Shown here: positions 26,980-36,902 of the stretch, piece after piece
Position numbering within the stretch: the stretch's first letter is position 1
Layout of the letters: each line of letters opens with the position of its first letter
Source: Faecalicatena fissicatena
GTDB lineage: Bacteria > Bacillota > Clostridia > Lachnospirales > Lachnospiraceae
Length of the DNA stretch: 64,000 nt
Assembly: GCA_001028025.1 (NCBI GenBank)
Contig: LDAQ01000056.1
Span: 1-64,000, forward strand
Direction: 5' to 3'
The notes under the pieces: generated by a model
Databases searched by the model: none
The model's input: the letters and a program-made list of their open reading frames with translations, nothing else
What the model was told of the DNA's origin: nothing
Made by a program: the position numbers and the translations under genes

Positions 26980-27729
26980 ATGAATACGATTATAGAGGTA
27001 AAAAACCTGACTAGAGAATACGGCACAGGAAATATCCAGGTTCTGAAAGGAATCGATTTTTGTGCCTTTGAAGAAGAATTCGTTGCCATCATGGGCCGCT
27101 CGGGAGGAGGCAAGAGCACCTTACTGAGGGTACTTGGGCTGATGGATCAGCCGACCGAAGGGGAAGTGTTTTTCAGGGATGAGAACTCAAAGGATCTGTG
27201 GGATTCGCAGCTGGCAGATATCCGGCGGAGAGAAATCGGTTTTGTACATCAGGATGCGCGCCTTCTGGACTGTCTGACCGTGGAACAGAACATCAAGCTT
27301 CCTATGATCCTGGATAAAAAGGATTCTAAAACCATGCAGGAGAGCATGGAGGAACAGACCCGCCGTTTTGGGATCGCCGATCTTGTGGATAAGTATCCGA
27401 CCGAACTGTCCGGCGGGGAAAAACAGCGGGCGGCCCTGTGCCGGGCGCTGATCAATAATCCGGAGCTGATCCTGGCAGATGAGCCCACCGGCAATCTGGA
27501 CAGCCAATCCGGGGAGCTGGTCATACAGGCACTGGAAACAATCAACCGGGACATGAAAAAGACCGTGATCCTGGTCACCCACGATCCCTGGATTGCCAGT
27601 TACAGCAAAAAAGCGGTCCTGCTGAAGGACGGAGTGATTCTTGATACGCTTCTGCGCCCTGACGGTGAAGGGGAAGAGGTGCAGAAGGCATATTATGAAA
27701 TGATATTGGGAAAGCTTCCTGAACTATAA
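26980..27729 (+). CDS. ABC transporter ATP-binding protein (BceA type)
   Basis: A 249-residue ATPase with Walker A GRSGGGKST, Q-loop VHQDARL, signature LSGGEKQRAALCRAL, Walker B LILADEPTGNLD and H-loop VTHDPW. The ADEPTGNLD form groups it with MacB/LolD/BceA ATPases, which serve FtsX-like permeases. The start MNTIIEV follows GGGAGGT and was preferred to an ATG four codons earlier that overlaps the RBS. It is the second gene of a two-gene operon closed by a terminator at 27745. Confidence 0.92.
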   Translation: MNTIIEVKNLTREYGTGNIQVLKGIDFCAFEEEFVAIMGRSGGGKSTLLRVLGLMDQPTEGEVFFRDENSKDLWDSQLADIRRREIGFVHQDARLLDCLTVEQNIKLPMILDKKDSKTMQESMEEQTRRFGIADLVDKYPTELSGGEKQRAALCRALINNPELILADEPTGNLDSQSGELVIQALETINRDMKKTVILVTHDPWIASYSKKAVLLKDGVILDTLLRPDGEGEEVQKAYYEMILGKLPEL

Positions 27730-27744
27730 GACGGATCACATCAG

Positions 27745-27782
27745 AACCCCCTCTGCACATTGACTGACAGAGGGGGCTTTTT
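27745..27782 (+). terminator. Terminator of the BceAB-like operon
   Basis: CCCCCTCTG (27747-27755) pairs with CAGAGGGGG (27768-27776), then CTTTTTAT. Confidence 0.88.
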
Positions 27783-27840
27783 ATATCTAATATCCCACAG
27801 TCCGGCATTTACCAAAAGACCAATTTCTTTCAGCGGACAT

Positions 27841-27883
27841 GGAAACATCCTGTGCTGATTCTATAACCGCACAGGATGTTTCC
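27841..27883 (-). terminator. Perfect 15-bp hairpin after the sugar symporter gene
   Basis: GGAAACATCCTGTGC (27841-27855) and GCACAGGATGTTTCC (27869-27883) pair completely. It lies 30 bp beyond the symporter stop on the minus strand. No strong T-tract follows, so it may act as a weak terminator or a 3'-end stabiliser. Confidence 0.55.
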
Positions 27884-27913
27884 GCAAATATATTCTTTTC
27901 AGGGTTTCACTGC

Positions 27914-29323
27914 CTAAAGCTCTCCTCTGGCCTCACGTGCCAGAAGTTCTTCCATAATTGACGGATATTTTTTATCCAGCTTGTAAAGTGAGAGCGTTAC
28001 CATCGCAACCACTGCGATAAGTGCAGGTCCGAATTTGTAAATGCTGATAATCATATTCAGTGCAGATCCGGGCTGAACAGCTGTTCCCACTGAGGAGCTG
28101 ACATAGCCTGCCACTGAGAGAAGCCCTGTCATGGCGGCCGAGGCAAGCCCTGCCCCTACCTTTGTTCCGATGGAACCGCCCGCAAAAATCAGGCTTTCCT
28201 GTCTGATGTGTGTCTTCCACTGGCCAAATTCCACTACATCCCCTACCATGCCGAACACAACCGCATTCAGGGGAGCCAGGCCCACGGCACGCGCCAGGCA
28301 GCTCATCACCATAAAGCCGAAGCTTTGCGGATTCAGGCAGAACAGAATCTGTCCGGCTAGTGCAATAAAGGTACCGGCGAGAGCCACATTTCGTTTCCCA
28401 AATTTCTTAATCAGCGGTGCACAGGCAAATATACCGGCCACCAGCGTCAGCGTCTCTGTCAGGAAGAGGGCGCTGTACATCCAGGTGTCATTCCCGAATA
28501 TGTATTTACAGTAATACGGAAGAATCGTCCCTGAGATTCCGAACGATACGCTCTGCACCATCCATAAAACAAGCACTGCCCAGAAATACTGGTTTTTGAC
28601 GAGCACGCCGAAGGATTTTTTCAGGGATACCTTTTCGGCCGCCTGTTTCGCCTCAATTTTTACGGTTTCCTCGCATTTGAAAAAGCAGACAAAAAGCAAA
28701 ACCAGCGCTATAACCGCCCAGATCGACATCGTTTTGATCCACGCCGACTGGTTGTCGCCAAATGCCTTGACCAGAGGAAGCGTACATGTAACCGCAATGA
28801 TTTTGCCTATGGGCGACATTCCCATTCTGACCACACTCAGCATATCCCGCTCTTCGGATACACGCGTCATCATCGCGGAGAGGCTTCCATAGGGAAGGTT
28901 GATCGCAGTGTAACAGATTGTGGTGCAGAAGTTATAAGTAACGAATAAATATAAGAACTGGAGCAGTCCCGTAGAATGCGGCACGGTAAAAAGCAGAACC
29001 GCAGACAGCGAAAAAGGCACGCTCATCCAGAGAATCCAGGGTCTGGATTTCCCCCATTTTGAATTGGTGCGCTCTACAATTACCCCCATAATCAGGTCGG
29101 ATACCCCGTCAAACAGACGCGACAGAAGCATCATCAGACCTACCGTCGCCGGGTTGATTCCCACATAATCTGTGTAAAACAGAGTTAATAGAGTCCCGAT
29201 CATTCCAAATACTACATTACAGGCTACATCGCCGCTGGCATAAGAGATCCGTGTGCTCCACGAGAGTCTGCCAGCAGGCATTTTTTCCATCACTTTAGTG
29301 TCTACCGCTAATTCTTTAACCAT
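27914..29323 (-). CDS. GPH-family sugar:cation symporter
   Basis: A 469-residue membrane protein with about twelve helices, of the glycoside-pentoside-hexuronide family (MelB/XynP/UidB type). The motif DGVSDLIMGVIVERTNSKWGKSRPWILW in the first third contains the family's DxxxG and KxGKxRPW-like signatures. It imports glycosides or uronides with Na+ or H+. It stands alone without a glycosidase partner, so the substrate cannot be named. Confidence 0.88.
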   Translation of the reverse strand: MVKELAVDTKVMEKMPAGRLSWSTRISYASGDVACNVVFGMIGTLLTLFYTDYVGINPATVGLMMLLSRLFDGVSDLIMGVIVERTNSKWGKSRPWILWMSVPFSLSAVLLFTVPHSTGLLQFLYLFVTYNFCTTICYTAINLPYGSLSAMMTRVSEERDMLSVVRMGMSPIGKIIAVTCTLPLVKAFGDNQSAWIKTMSIWAVIALVLLFVCFFKCEETVKIEAKQAAEKVSLKKSFGVLVKNQYFWAVLVLWMVQSVSFGISGTILPYYCKYIFGNDTWMYSALFLTETLTLVAGIFACAPLIKKFGKRNVALAGTFIALAGQILFCLNPQSFGFMVMSCLARAVGLAPLNAVVFGMVGDVVEFGQWKTHIRQESLIFAGGSIGTKVGAGLASAAMTGLLSVAGYVSSSVGTAVQPGSALNMIISIYKFGPALIAVVAMVTLSLYKLDKKYPSIMEELLAREARGEL

Positions 29324-29553
29324 AGTTTCAATTTCCCGCCTTTCTCCGTTGATTCCTCATCTTCTTGATGATTTTATTTTACCTGTCTGCGGAAAAAGTC
29401 CCAGTCATAGAAATTTTGGATTGTGATGTTTATTTTTATGCAGCGCCATTGAATGTGTACTTTTTTAGCTTTTTCTTTATTCTCCCTTCTGAATCTGATG
29501 GTCTATTTTTATGTTTTGGGTTTTATTTTTAGCGAAGCACTCTGCCGCTTCCC

Positions 29554-31821
29554 TCAGGATATCCACCCCTCGTATTCCTGCACCGGCAGCGGCCTGGAAA
29601 ATACATATCCCTGCACCATATCGCAGTGAAGAGAACGCAGGTATTCCAGCTGTCTTGAATCTTCAATCCCCTCCGCAACCGTCTTCACGTGAAGCCTTTT
29701 GGCAAGGTCAATCAGGCAGGCGATCACATCCTTCGCTTTTTCGCTGTACATATCCAGGAAAAACAGGCGGTCCAGCTTGAGAACGTCTACATCGAATTCT
29801 TTGAGCAGGCCCAGTGATGAAAAACCGGAGCCGAAATCATCCAGAGAACACCTGAATCTCTGCTCATGCATCTGACGGATGACGTCTTTTACCCTGTTGA
29901 TCTGTCCATAGTCAAAGAAAATAGATTCTGTCAGCTCGAATTCAATCATCTCATGAGCAACGCCATATTTGTCCGCGGTTTCGATAAACGGCTCCAGGCA
30001 GCGGCTGCTCTGGAAATGCTGCCTGGAAAGATTCACTGATACAGGCACCGGGTTCTTTCCCTCCGCAGACCATCGTTTCAGCAATGCACATACTTCTTCA
30101 AACATAAACAGATCCAACTGGCAGATCTTCCCGTTCTTTTCAAACAACGGAATAAAATCCGATGGAAATATAAACCCTTTCTCGGGATGATTCCAGCGCA
30201 CCAAAGCTTCAGCCCCCTCAATCCGTCCGCTTTCAAGCCCCACCTTGGGCTGCAGATAAACCTGAAAATCGCGGTTTGCTATAGACTTTTCAAACAGATC
30301 ATTCAGCTCCTGTTCTTTTTTCATCTGTTCCACAATATTGTCATTGTAGAACATGCATAAATTCTCCGTCCCCATCTCGCCGTATTGATATGCCAGCCGG
30401 GCACGGTCCTGCAGAATGGTTATGTCCCGGGACGGGTCATCAATCATGCAGGCCCCCTGTTGAAATGACAATTCACAGTGAGGGACATCTGTATCCTCAA
30501 AGGCCTTGATATCTGCAAATATTTTATCCAACCTCGCCTGTATGCCTTCACGGCTGGCCTCTCTGAGGCAAAGGAAAAATTGATCCGACTGGCTCCTGGC
30601 TGCAAACTCATTCTTTTTTCTGTCAATATTCCGTTCCAGAACCTGATAGATGTATCGGAGAATTCCGTTTGCTTCCTGGATTCCATAACGTTCGTTGATC
30701 AGTTTGAATTTCTTTACATTCAGCTGGACAATGCAGTAGGCGGTCGGCTCCATATCCGGAGCCAGCTCCAGATACTTCATATGGAAAGCCGCCTGATTCA
30801 TACCGCCGGTCACTTCATCAATAAAGGCAAATCTTTCCAGCTTCTTTCTGCTGTCATGAAACAGCCGGTAAACAATCATCAAAAGTAACAAGAAAGCAAC
30901 CGCGGAAAATCCCAGAACCAGAAAAGATCGTAGAACATAGCGATCCAGCCCTTCTGATATGATATCAGCCGGTATCAGTGTAAGCAGAACCCAGTCGTTA
31001 ATGTTCAGTGAATTGTACGACAGATACAGCTCCTCCTGTGCGGCAGACGTGAACTTTAGCATCCCGTTTCTGCCACTTTTCAAGTTTTCCTTCATCCCGT
31101 ATATTTCATTAACCACCCGTGAATCCGAATCATTTTTAAAAATATCTTCCAGCTGCATGAATGGCTTCAGGTCGGTCGGAGACAGAATTACCTCCCCGCG
31201 GATGTTTATGATACAGCTCAGACTATTTCCACTAAAACTTTTAGACGCAATCATCGCCTGCATCTTTTCTTTCTCCCGGATTCCGACTGCTGCCTCCTGT
31301 ATCTCTCCCCCGGAAGGAACCGGAACCGAATAGATAATCTCCTGACCTTCAAGGTAGCTTGCACCCACTTTACCTTCAAAAGCATCCTTTACAACGGAAA
31401 GATTAAGGATATCCTGCATCTCCTCCCTCTCCAAATCATCATGCAGACCAGAAGATACCATTCCTCCATCCCTGTCAATAACAAGAAGCGGGGAAAATTC
31501 CATAATATCTGCTTTCCGTGCTAAAAATTCTGCCAGTTCCTCATCGCTTACACCCGCCAGCCCCTTAGCAACGGAATCTGCCACCACTTCCAGATCCTCC
31601 ATCTTATGCTGCATGGTTTCGCTGATTTCTCTTGCCGTCTGCGTAGCCACATCATAAAGATACTGCTGTGTGCTTCGGTTTAAGACGCGCTTCAAATCCG
31701 CCGCATTCCATATGGAAACAAGTAATGTAAGGACAACAACAGCAGATATAATACTGATCTGTACTCCTCTTAACATCAATGGCCGCTGATAATCCGGTAC
31801 GGTCTTCACTTTTTTCTTCAT
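29554..31821 (-). CDS. Membrane sensor with degenerate GGDEF and intact EAL domain
   Basis: A 755-residue c-di-GMP phosphodiesterase candidate. Transmembrane helices at about 18-40 and 300-325 flank an extracellular Cache-type sensor. The GGDEF domain (about 345-490) has RSQSDQFF where active cyclases have R-GGDEF, so it should not make c-di-GMP. The EAL domain (about 500-750) keeps EALVRW, the Asn of SVNLS, ELTES, LDDFGSGFSSL, the Lys of LKLDRLF, AEGIE and QGY, all residues needed for hydrolysis. The protein should lower c-di-GMP in response to an external ligand. It is monocistronic. Confidence 0.9.
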   Translation of the reverse strand: MKKKVKTVPDYQRPLMLRGVQISIISAVVVLTLLVSIWNAADLKRVLNRSTQQYLYDVATQTAREISETMQHKMEDLEVVADSVAKGLAGVSDEELAEFLARKADIMEFSPLLVIDRDGGMVSSGLHDDLEREEMQDILNLSVVKDAFEGKVGASYLEGQEIIYSVPVPSGGEIQEAAVGIREKEKMQAMIASKSFSGNSLSCIINIRGEVILSPTDLKPFMQLEDIFKNDSDSRVVNEIYGMKENLKSGRNGMLKFTSAAQEELYLSYNSLNINDWVLLTLIPADIISEGLDRYVLRSFLVLGFSAVAFLLLLMIVYRLFHDSRKKLERFAFIDEVTGGMNQAAFHMKYLELAPDMEPTAYCIVQLNVKKFKLINERYGIQEANGILRYIYQVLERNIDRKKNEFAARSQSDQFFLCLREASREGIQARLDKIFADIKAFEDTDVPHCELSFQQGACMIDDPSRDITILQDRARLAYQYGEMGTENLCMFYNDNIVEQMKKEQELNDLFEKSIANRDFQVYLQPKVGLESGRIEGAEALVRWNHPEKGFIFPSDFIPLFEKNGKICQLDLFMFEEVCALLKRWSAEGKNPVPVSVNLSRQHFQSSRCLEPFIETADKYGVAHEMIEFELTESIFFDYGQINRVKDVIRQMHEQRFRCSLDDFGSGFSSLGLLKEFDVDVLKLDRLFFLDMYSEKAKDVIACLIDLAKRLHVKTVAEGIEDSRQLEYLRSLHCDMVQGYVFSRPLPVQEYEGWIS

Positions 31822-31949
31822 GGCATATGCTCCTGTTAATAAAAATAGTTACTTTCTCTATTCTATATATTTTACTATAAAGGATTTCCGCCATGCAACC
31901 CCAATTTGTGTACGTATTCAGACAGGGCTCCTTCCCTGTTCTTGTTTGG

Positions 31950-33683
31950 TTATACCGCCCATTTCTTTGCCTTCTCCTGTTCTGCAATCATCTGGGCATA
32001 CCATCCTTTTTGTGCAAGCAGCTCTGTATGGGTTCCTCGTTCCTTTATCCTTCCATGCTCTAAAACGAGTATTTGATCTGCATTCACAACTGTACCAAGG
32101 CGATGCGCAATTACGATAACCGTCTTATCTTTCATAAGCATATCCAACGCCTTATTGATTTCCCTCTCATTATCTGCATCCAGGCTCGATGTGGTTTCAT
32201 CCAGCAGTACAACAGGCGCGTTCTTAATAAAGGCGCGGGCAATGGAGATGCGCTGCCTTTCACCGCCCGACAATGTACTGCCGGCCTCGCCTACAACGGT
32301 ATCATATCCATCCGGCAGAGCCATAATAAACTCATGGCACTGTGCCGCTTTTGCCGCCTCCTGCACTTCCTCTAATGGTGCTCCCGGCCGTCCTGTGCGG
32401 ATATTATTTGCAATTGTATCATGAAGCAGGTAAACATCCTGAAATACAACCGCCATGTGGCTGGTCAGGCTGTCCGGTGACAACTCTTTTACATTTGTAC
32501 CGCCCACCTCAATGCTGCCCCCCTGCACATCCCAGAACCTGGAAATCAGGCTGATAATCGTGGTTTTTCCACTCCCCGAAGGCCCAACCAGAGCAGTGGT
32601 GGTCCCGGGCTTTGCCTGAAAACAAATATCGTGAAGTATTTCCAAGTCGTTTTCATAAGAGAAATGAACGTGGTTGAACTGCACACTATATGCGCTTAAG
32701 TCACTCACATCTTTTTGATAGGCCAGGGGTTTTTCTTCCCGGACCTGCAAAATGTTCTCCGCTGCTTTTCCAAGATATGTCATCTCCGGATATAAACTGC
32801 CAAGCGTCGCCATCATACTGGAGAGCGACACTGCAATCATAATAATCGCTATGAACCTCTGTGTATCTATTCTGCCGCCCTGCAGCATGACCGTCCCGAT
32901 GATCAGAGAAACAGGCAGCATGAGTGAAGTAATGATTGAAAACAGAATGGAAAAAGGCATAATGGAAAGCTCCAGCCTGACGGAGTCCTTTTTCAGCTCC
33001 ACAAAACTGTCATCCAGACGTCTGAAGCGTTCTCCTGTGAGGTTATACAATTTGAAAGTCCGGATGCCGTTTATGTATTCCACAATACGGGAAATCACGC
33101 GGTTGATGCTGTTTTTCTGCCTTGCCCCATACTTGCGTGACATTTTACCGCCAGCATTCATAAGCGGCAGCGCAATAAGAATCAGGACCCCCGCAGTCAG
33201 TGCGTACTGCCACGATACCATAAAGGCAAAAGCCAGTGCCAGAGCGCTGAAGAAGATCACTTTGAAAATGCTGGCCAGAGAATGTGTCAGAATCTGTTCA
33301 AAGTCAGCGATGTCTGTTGTCAGCGTGGACATGAGCCTGCCGATGCTGTTTTTATTGAAATAGCCCAGATTCAGGCTGCGGATGTGGTCGCCGAGAGACA
33401 GCCTTAAATCGGCAGCAATATCAGCGCCGCAAAATTGTGTGCGGGTGTAGTTCAAAGAATACAAAATTGCACGCACAATGAACAACCCTATCAGAACGCC
33501 ACTGTACAGCGTGAGTTTCTGCGGCGTAAATACGCCCTTTACCAGCTCGATAATCGTAATCATCATCATGCTGAACATGGCCATGTGCAGAACTGAATCG
33601 ACACAGGAAAGGACAATGGACATATATAAGGTTTTCATGCGTTCTCCGGCTGCTTCGCGAATTGTTTTCATAAATGTGTTCAA
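31950..33683 (-). CDS. ABC half-transporter (membrane and ATPase), second of a pair
   Basis: A 577-residue protein with six N-terminal helices (about 20-300) and a C-terminal ABC domain: Walker A GPSGSGKTT, signature LSGGERQRISIARA, Walker B VVLLDETTSSLD, H-loop IAHRLGT. I chose the TTG start at 33683 because GGGAGGT lies seven bases upstream and it gives a 4-bp TTGA overlap with the previous gene; an ATG four codons later is the alternative. It forms a heterodimer with the protein at 33680. The exporter-like fold also fits importers of the YbtPQ type, and the ECF genes upstream make that direction plausible. Confidence 0.9.
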   Translation of the reverse strand: MNTFMKTIREAAGERMKTLYMSIVLSCVDSVLHMAMFSMMMITIIELVKGVFTPQKLTLYSGVLIGLFIVRAILYSLNYTRTQFCGADIAADLRLSLGDHIRSLNLGYFNKNSIGRLMSTLTTDIADFEQILTHSLASIFKVIFFSALALAFAFMVSWQYALTAGVLILIALPLMNAGGKMSRKYGARQKNSINRVISRIVEYINGIRTFKLYNLTGERFRRLDDSFVELKKDSVRLELSIMPFSILFSIITSLMLPVSLIIGTVMLQGGRIDTQRFIAIIMIAVSLSSMMATLGSLYPEMTYLGKAAENILQVREEKPLAYQKDVSDLSAYSVQFNHVHFSYENDLEILHDICFQAKPGTTTALVGPSGSGKTTIISLISRFWDVQGGSIEVGGTNVKELSPDSLTSHMAVVFQDVYLLHDTIANNIRTGRPGAPLEEVQEAAKAAQCHEFIMALPDGYDTVVGEAGSTLSGGERQRISIARAFIKNAPVVLLDETTSSLDADNEREINKALDMLMKDKTVIVIAHRLGTVVNADQILVLEHGRIKERGTHTELLAQKGWYAQMIAEQEKAKKWAV

Positions 33684-35419
33684 GATACCACCTCCCTTGT
33701 ATAAGCGTCCCACATTTTTGAGTATCGCCCGTCTGCCGCAAGCAGCTGTTTATGTGTACCAGTCTCTTCGATCCGTCCCCGATGAAAGACGCAGATCTGG
33801 TCTGCCTCAACAATCGTGTGAAGCCGGTGGGCGATCATGACCGTTGTTTTTCCTTTGAGTAAATTCGCAAGGGCCAGCTGGATTTTATGTTCGTTCTCGA
33901 TATCCGTATAGCTTGTAGCCTCGTCGAAGACAATGACAGGCGCATCCTTTAATATGGCTCTGGCAATGCAGACGCGCTGCTTTTCTCCGCCGGAGAGCTT
34001 AACGCCGTCCTCACCCAGTTTTGTGTCATAGCCGTTCGGAAGGCTCATAATAAACTCATGGATCTGCGCCGCTTTTGCCGCGGCTTCTACCTGCTCACGG
34101 ACTGCATTCTCATCTCCGATAGCTATGTTCTGATAGATGCTGTCGCTGAGCATAAAGGTTTCCTGAAAAACAAAAGACACCAGTTCCATCAGATTTTCCG
34201 TTTTGATCTGTGTAATATTGATACCGTCGATTTTGACGGCGCCTTCCGCGGCCTCCCAAAACTTTGGTATCAACTGGGCCGCCGTTGTTTTTCCCGCGCC
34301 GGACGCCCCCACAAAGGCTGTGAGGCTTCCAGCCGGCAGCGTCAGATTTACATCATGCAGTACGTCTGTTTTATCATACCGGAAAGTGACATGTTCAAAG
34401 GATACGCTGTGTTCCTGCCCTTTTTCGAATGTTGCCTTCCCTTCTGTTGTACAGGGCAGATCCATAATGGTCTGTATGCGGCTCATACCGCTCATGATCT
34501 GGTTGAACATCATAGCAAGATTCATCAGGTTCAGCAGACTGGACAGAAAAACCATGCTCATCACCATAAAAAAGAGATACTCCTGTACCAGAAGGCTGCT
34601 GCTAAAGTAGAGAAACCCTCCCACCGGCAGGGCAAACAGGATGCCGCTTTCCACCAGTGCTACAAAGACGCCATATGTATATCCCTGGTCCCGGGTGGAT
34701 TGCTTCCAGAAGGTGTTGTATTCTGTGACCGTATCAGAGTATTCACTGTAGCTCTCTGCCGTCATGTTATAGGTCTTCATGACCGGCATGCCATTGATAA
34801 ACTGCATGATGGCCGAATTCAGCTTTCCAAGCAGCCGGTGATATGCCGACATCTGTTTTCCGGTAACAGCCATTGCGATCCCCTGAATGACAAGCCCGAT
34901 TATAACCGGGGCCAGCAGGCAGAAGGCCATCGGCACATTGACCGTCAGCAGGTAAATAAATACGATAACAGGTACACAAAGCGCAGATGTAATATCCGGG
35001 ATTTGATGCGCCAGAAATTTTTCTATGCGTTCCACATCCTCGATGATCACCTTTTTAATCTCCCCTGAGGTGTGATTTGTAAAAAAGCCAAGATTCACCT
35101 TTGCAATATGCCTGCTGATCCGGGTGCGTACATTATAGAGCGTATTAAATGCCCCCAAATGTGAAAATGTACCTGAAATAATGGAAAATACAAACTTTCC
35201 GACAATAGCGGATGCCGCAATTATACCGTACCGCAGTGCCAGGCCAGTATCCGCATTTCCCTCAAACAAAAACAGAAGCGTTTGATATACCATGATATAT
35301 GGCACAAATGAACACAAAGCGGACAGCACCCCGAATACCGCAGACAGCGCCAGATGCAGCCTGTACTTTCCCGCCAGCTCCAGCAGGTATGATATCCCTG
35401 ATTTTTTCTTTACATCCAT
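33680..35419 (-). CDS. ABC half-transporter (membrane and ATPase), first of a pair
   Basis: A 579-residue half-transporter with six membrane helices in the first 310 residues, then Walker A GASGAGKTT, signature LSGGEKQRVCIARA, Walker B VIVFDEATSYTD and H-loop IAHRLHT. Both nucleotide sites of the pair look competent. It follows the ECF double ATPase by 13 bp in one compact run that starts at the S-component. As I recall, similar pairs beside ECF genes occur in streptococcal siderophore loci, so uptake of a metal chelate is a reasonable but unproven idea. Confidence 0.9.
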   Translation of the reverse strand: MDVKKKSGISYLLELAGKYRLHLALSAVFGVLSALCSFVPYIMVYQTLLFLFEGNADTGLALRYGIIAASAIVGKFVFSIISGTFSHLGAFNTLYNVRTRISRHIAKVNLGFFTNHTSGEIKKVIIEDVERIEKFLAHQIPDITSALCVPVIVFIYLLTVNVPMAFCLLAPVIIGLVIQGIAMAVTGKQMSAYHRLLGKLNSAIMQFINGMPVMKTYNMTAESYSEYSDTVTEYNTFWKQSTRDQGYTYGVFVALVESGILFALPVGGFLYFSSSLLVQEYLFFMVMSMVFLSSLLNLMNLAMMFNQIMSGMSRIQTIMDLPCTTEGKATFEKGQEHSVSFEHVTFRYDKTDVLHDVNLTLPAGSLTAFVGASGAGKTTAAQLIPKFWEAAEGAVKIDGINITQIKTENLMELVSFVFQETFMLSDSIYQNIAIGDENAVREQVEAAAKAAQIHEFIMSLPNGYDTKLGEDGVKLSGGEKQRVCIARAILKDAPVIVFDEATSYTDIENEHKIQLALANLLKGKTTVMIAHRLHTIVEADQICVFHRGRIEETGTHKQLLAADGRYSKMWDAYTREVVS

Positions 35420-35432
35420 TGATATTCCTCCT

Positions 35433-36893
35433 TTATCGCATCACCGCCAACAGCTGCCCGGCACTTTCAATTTTGAAATCATCTGCCAGTCTTCCATCCT
35501 GAAGATGCAGCGCACGGCTGCATGTGGACAGTGCGCATTCAATGTCATGCGTAATCATTAAAATAATATGCCCCTGTTTTGCAAGCAACCTGATTTGTCT
35601 GCTTACATTCTGCATGTTCTTTCCATCGAGTCCGCTGGTAGGCTCATCCAGAATAATAACCGGGGACTCGTTCATCAGCGCAACACCAAGGGCCAGCCTC
35701 TGCTTCTGCCCGCCCGACAGGGTCATTGGATGCTGCTCCATGAATTCCACGAGATTGAGTGACGCAAGTATGGCTTTTGCCCTCTCTTCCCGCTCCGGCG
35801 TTCTCTTCTGCCCGGTCAGCAGCTCATTCATCAAATCTTCTCCAAAAAGCTGACTGTCCAGATCCTGCATGATGTACCAGATCAGTCCCCGCCGTCCGGA
35901 CGCCTTCAATTTTCTCTTTGCAAAACTAACCTCGCCGGAGTCCTCTTTCATCAGGCCTGCGAGCATTTTCCCAAGCGTGCTTTTCCCTGCTGCATTTGGT
36001 CCCACAACCGCAATCACTTCACCGGGTCTGCAGGAAAATGTCAGATCATCGGCAACACAATGCCGTCCAAAAGCTTTGTTCAGTCCACGAACTTCCAGGA
36101 GAGCGTCCTGCTCTGAATCAGCAGTGTCTGGCAAGACGGGAAGATTTTCAAGAGTCATGCTCCTGAGTCCCAGCTGTCCGCGGTGCCCGGCCGCTAATGC
36201 GGCAGCCTCACGGGGCAGAAATTCAGCAGCGATTTCTCCATCGCGAAGGTAGATAATACGATCCGCAATGTCCTGAAGGTAATGCAGCCTGTGTTCGGCG
36301 ATGAATATCGTTTTACCTTCCCGTTTTAGCCCCAGCAGGATCTCGGCAAGATTCTGGGCTGCCTTCATATCCAGATTTGCCGATGGTTCATCCATAACAT
36401 AAATCAGCGGATCCATGGCCCTGGCTGATGCGATCGCCACACGCTGACGCATACCGTAGGATAAAAACCGCACCTTTTCATCCAGTATATCTGCAATTTT
36501 CAGCTCCCTGGCCGTATGCTCAACGCTTTCCATAATTTCCTTATGGTTCATTCCGTAGTTCTCACAGCCAAAGGCTATCTCTCCTGCAACTTCATTGGCA
36601 AAGAACTGGCTTCGCGGGTCCTGGAATACATTGCCGACATAACGGCCCCGTTCCCATGAAGGAATATCGGACAGCTTTTTCCCCATCAGCAGGACATCTC
36701 CCGTCAGCATCCCTTCATAGAAATAGGGAACCAGTCCGTTAATTACCCGAGTCAGTGTGCTCTTGCCCCCGCCGGAAGGGCCGGTCAGCACCACCACTTC
36801 GCCCTTTAGGACGGTCAGGTTAATGTTTTTGAGCTGCTCCTTCACTCCCTCGTAAGCAAAACTAAGATTTTTTATTTCAATTACTGTCTGCAT
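35433..36893 (-). CDS. ECF transporter double ATPase
   Basis: A 486-residue fusion of two EcfA-type ATPases. The first half has Walker A GPSGGGKST, a non-standard signature LSYGMRQR and Walker B IYVMDEPSANLD. The second has Walker A GPNAAGKST, the canonical LSGGQKQR and VIILDEPTSGLDG. Unlike the usual separate EcfA1 and EcfA2, both lie on one chain. It energises uptake through the T-component encoded just upstream (9-bp gap). Confidence 0.92.
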   Translation of the reverse strand: MQTVIEIKNLSFAYEGVKEQLKNINLTVLKGEVVVLTGPSGGGKSTLTRVINGLVPYFYEGMLTGDVLLMGKKLSDIPSWERGRYVGNVFQDPRSQFFANEVAGEIAFGCENYGMNHKEIMESVEHTARELKIADILDEKVRFLSYGMRQRVAIASARAMDPLIYVMDEPSANLDMKAAQNLAEILLGLKREGKTIFIAEHRLHYLQDIADRIIYLRDGEIAAEFLPREAAALAAGHRGQLGLRSMTLENLPVLPDTADSEQDALLEVRGLNKAFGRHCVADDLTFSCRPGEVIAVVGPNAAGKSTLGKMLAGLMKEDSGEVSFAKRKLKASGRRGLIWYIMQDLDSQLFGEDLMNELLTGQKRTPEREERAKAILASLNLVEFMEQHPMTLSGGQKQRLALGVALMNESPVIILDEPTSGLDGKNMQNVSRQIRLLAKQGHIILMITHDIECALSTCSRALHLQDGRLADDFKIESAGQLLAVMR

Positions 36894-36902
36894 CGCTTCA
36901 CC

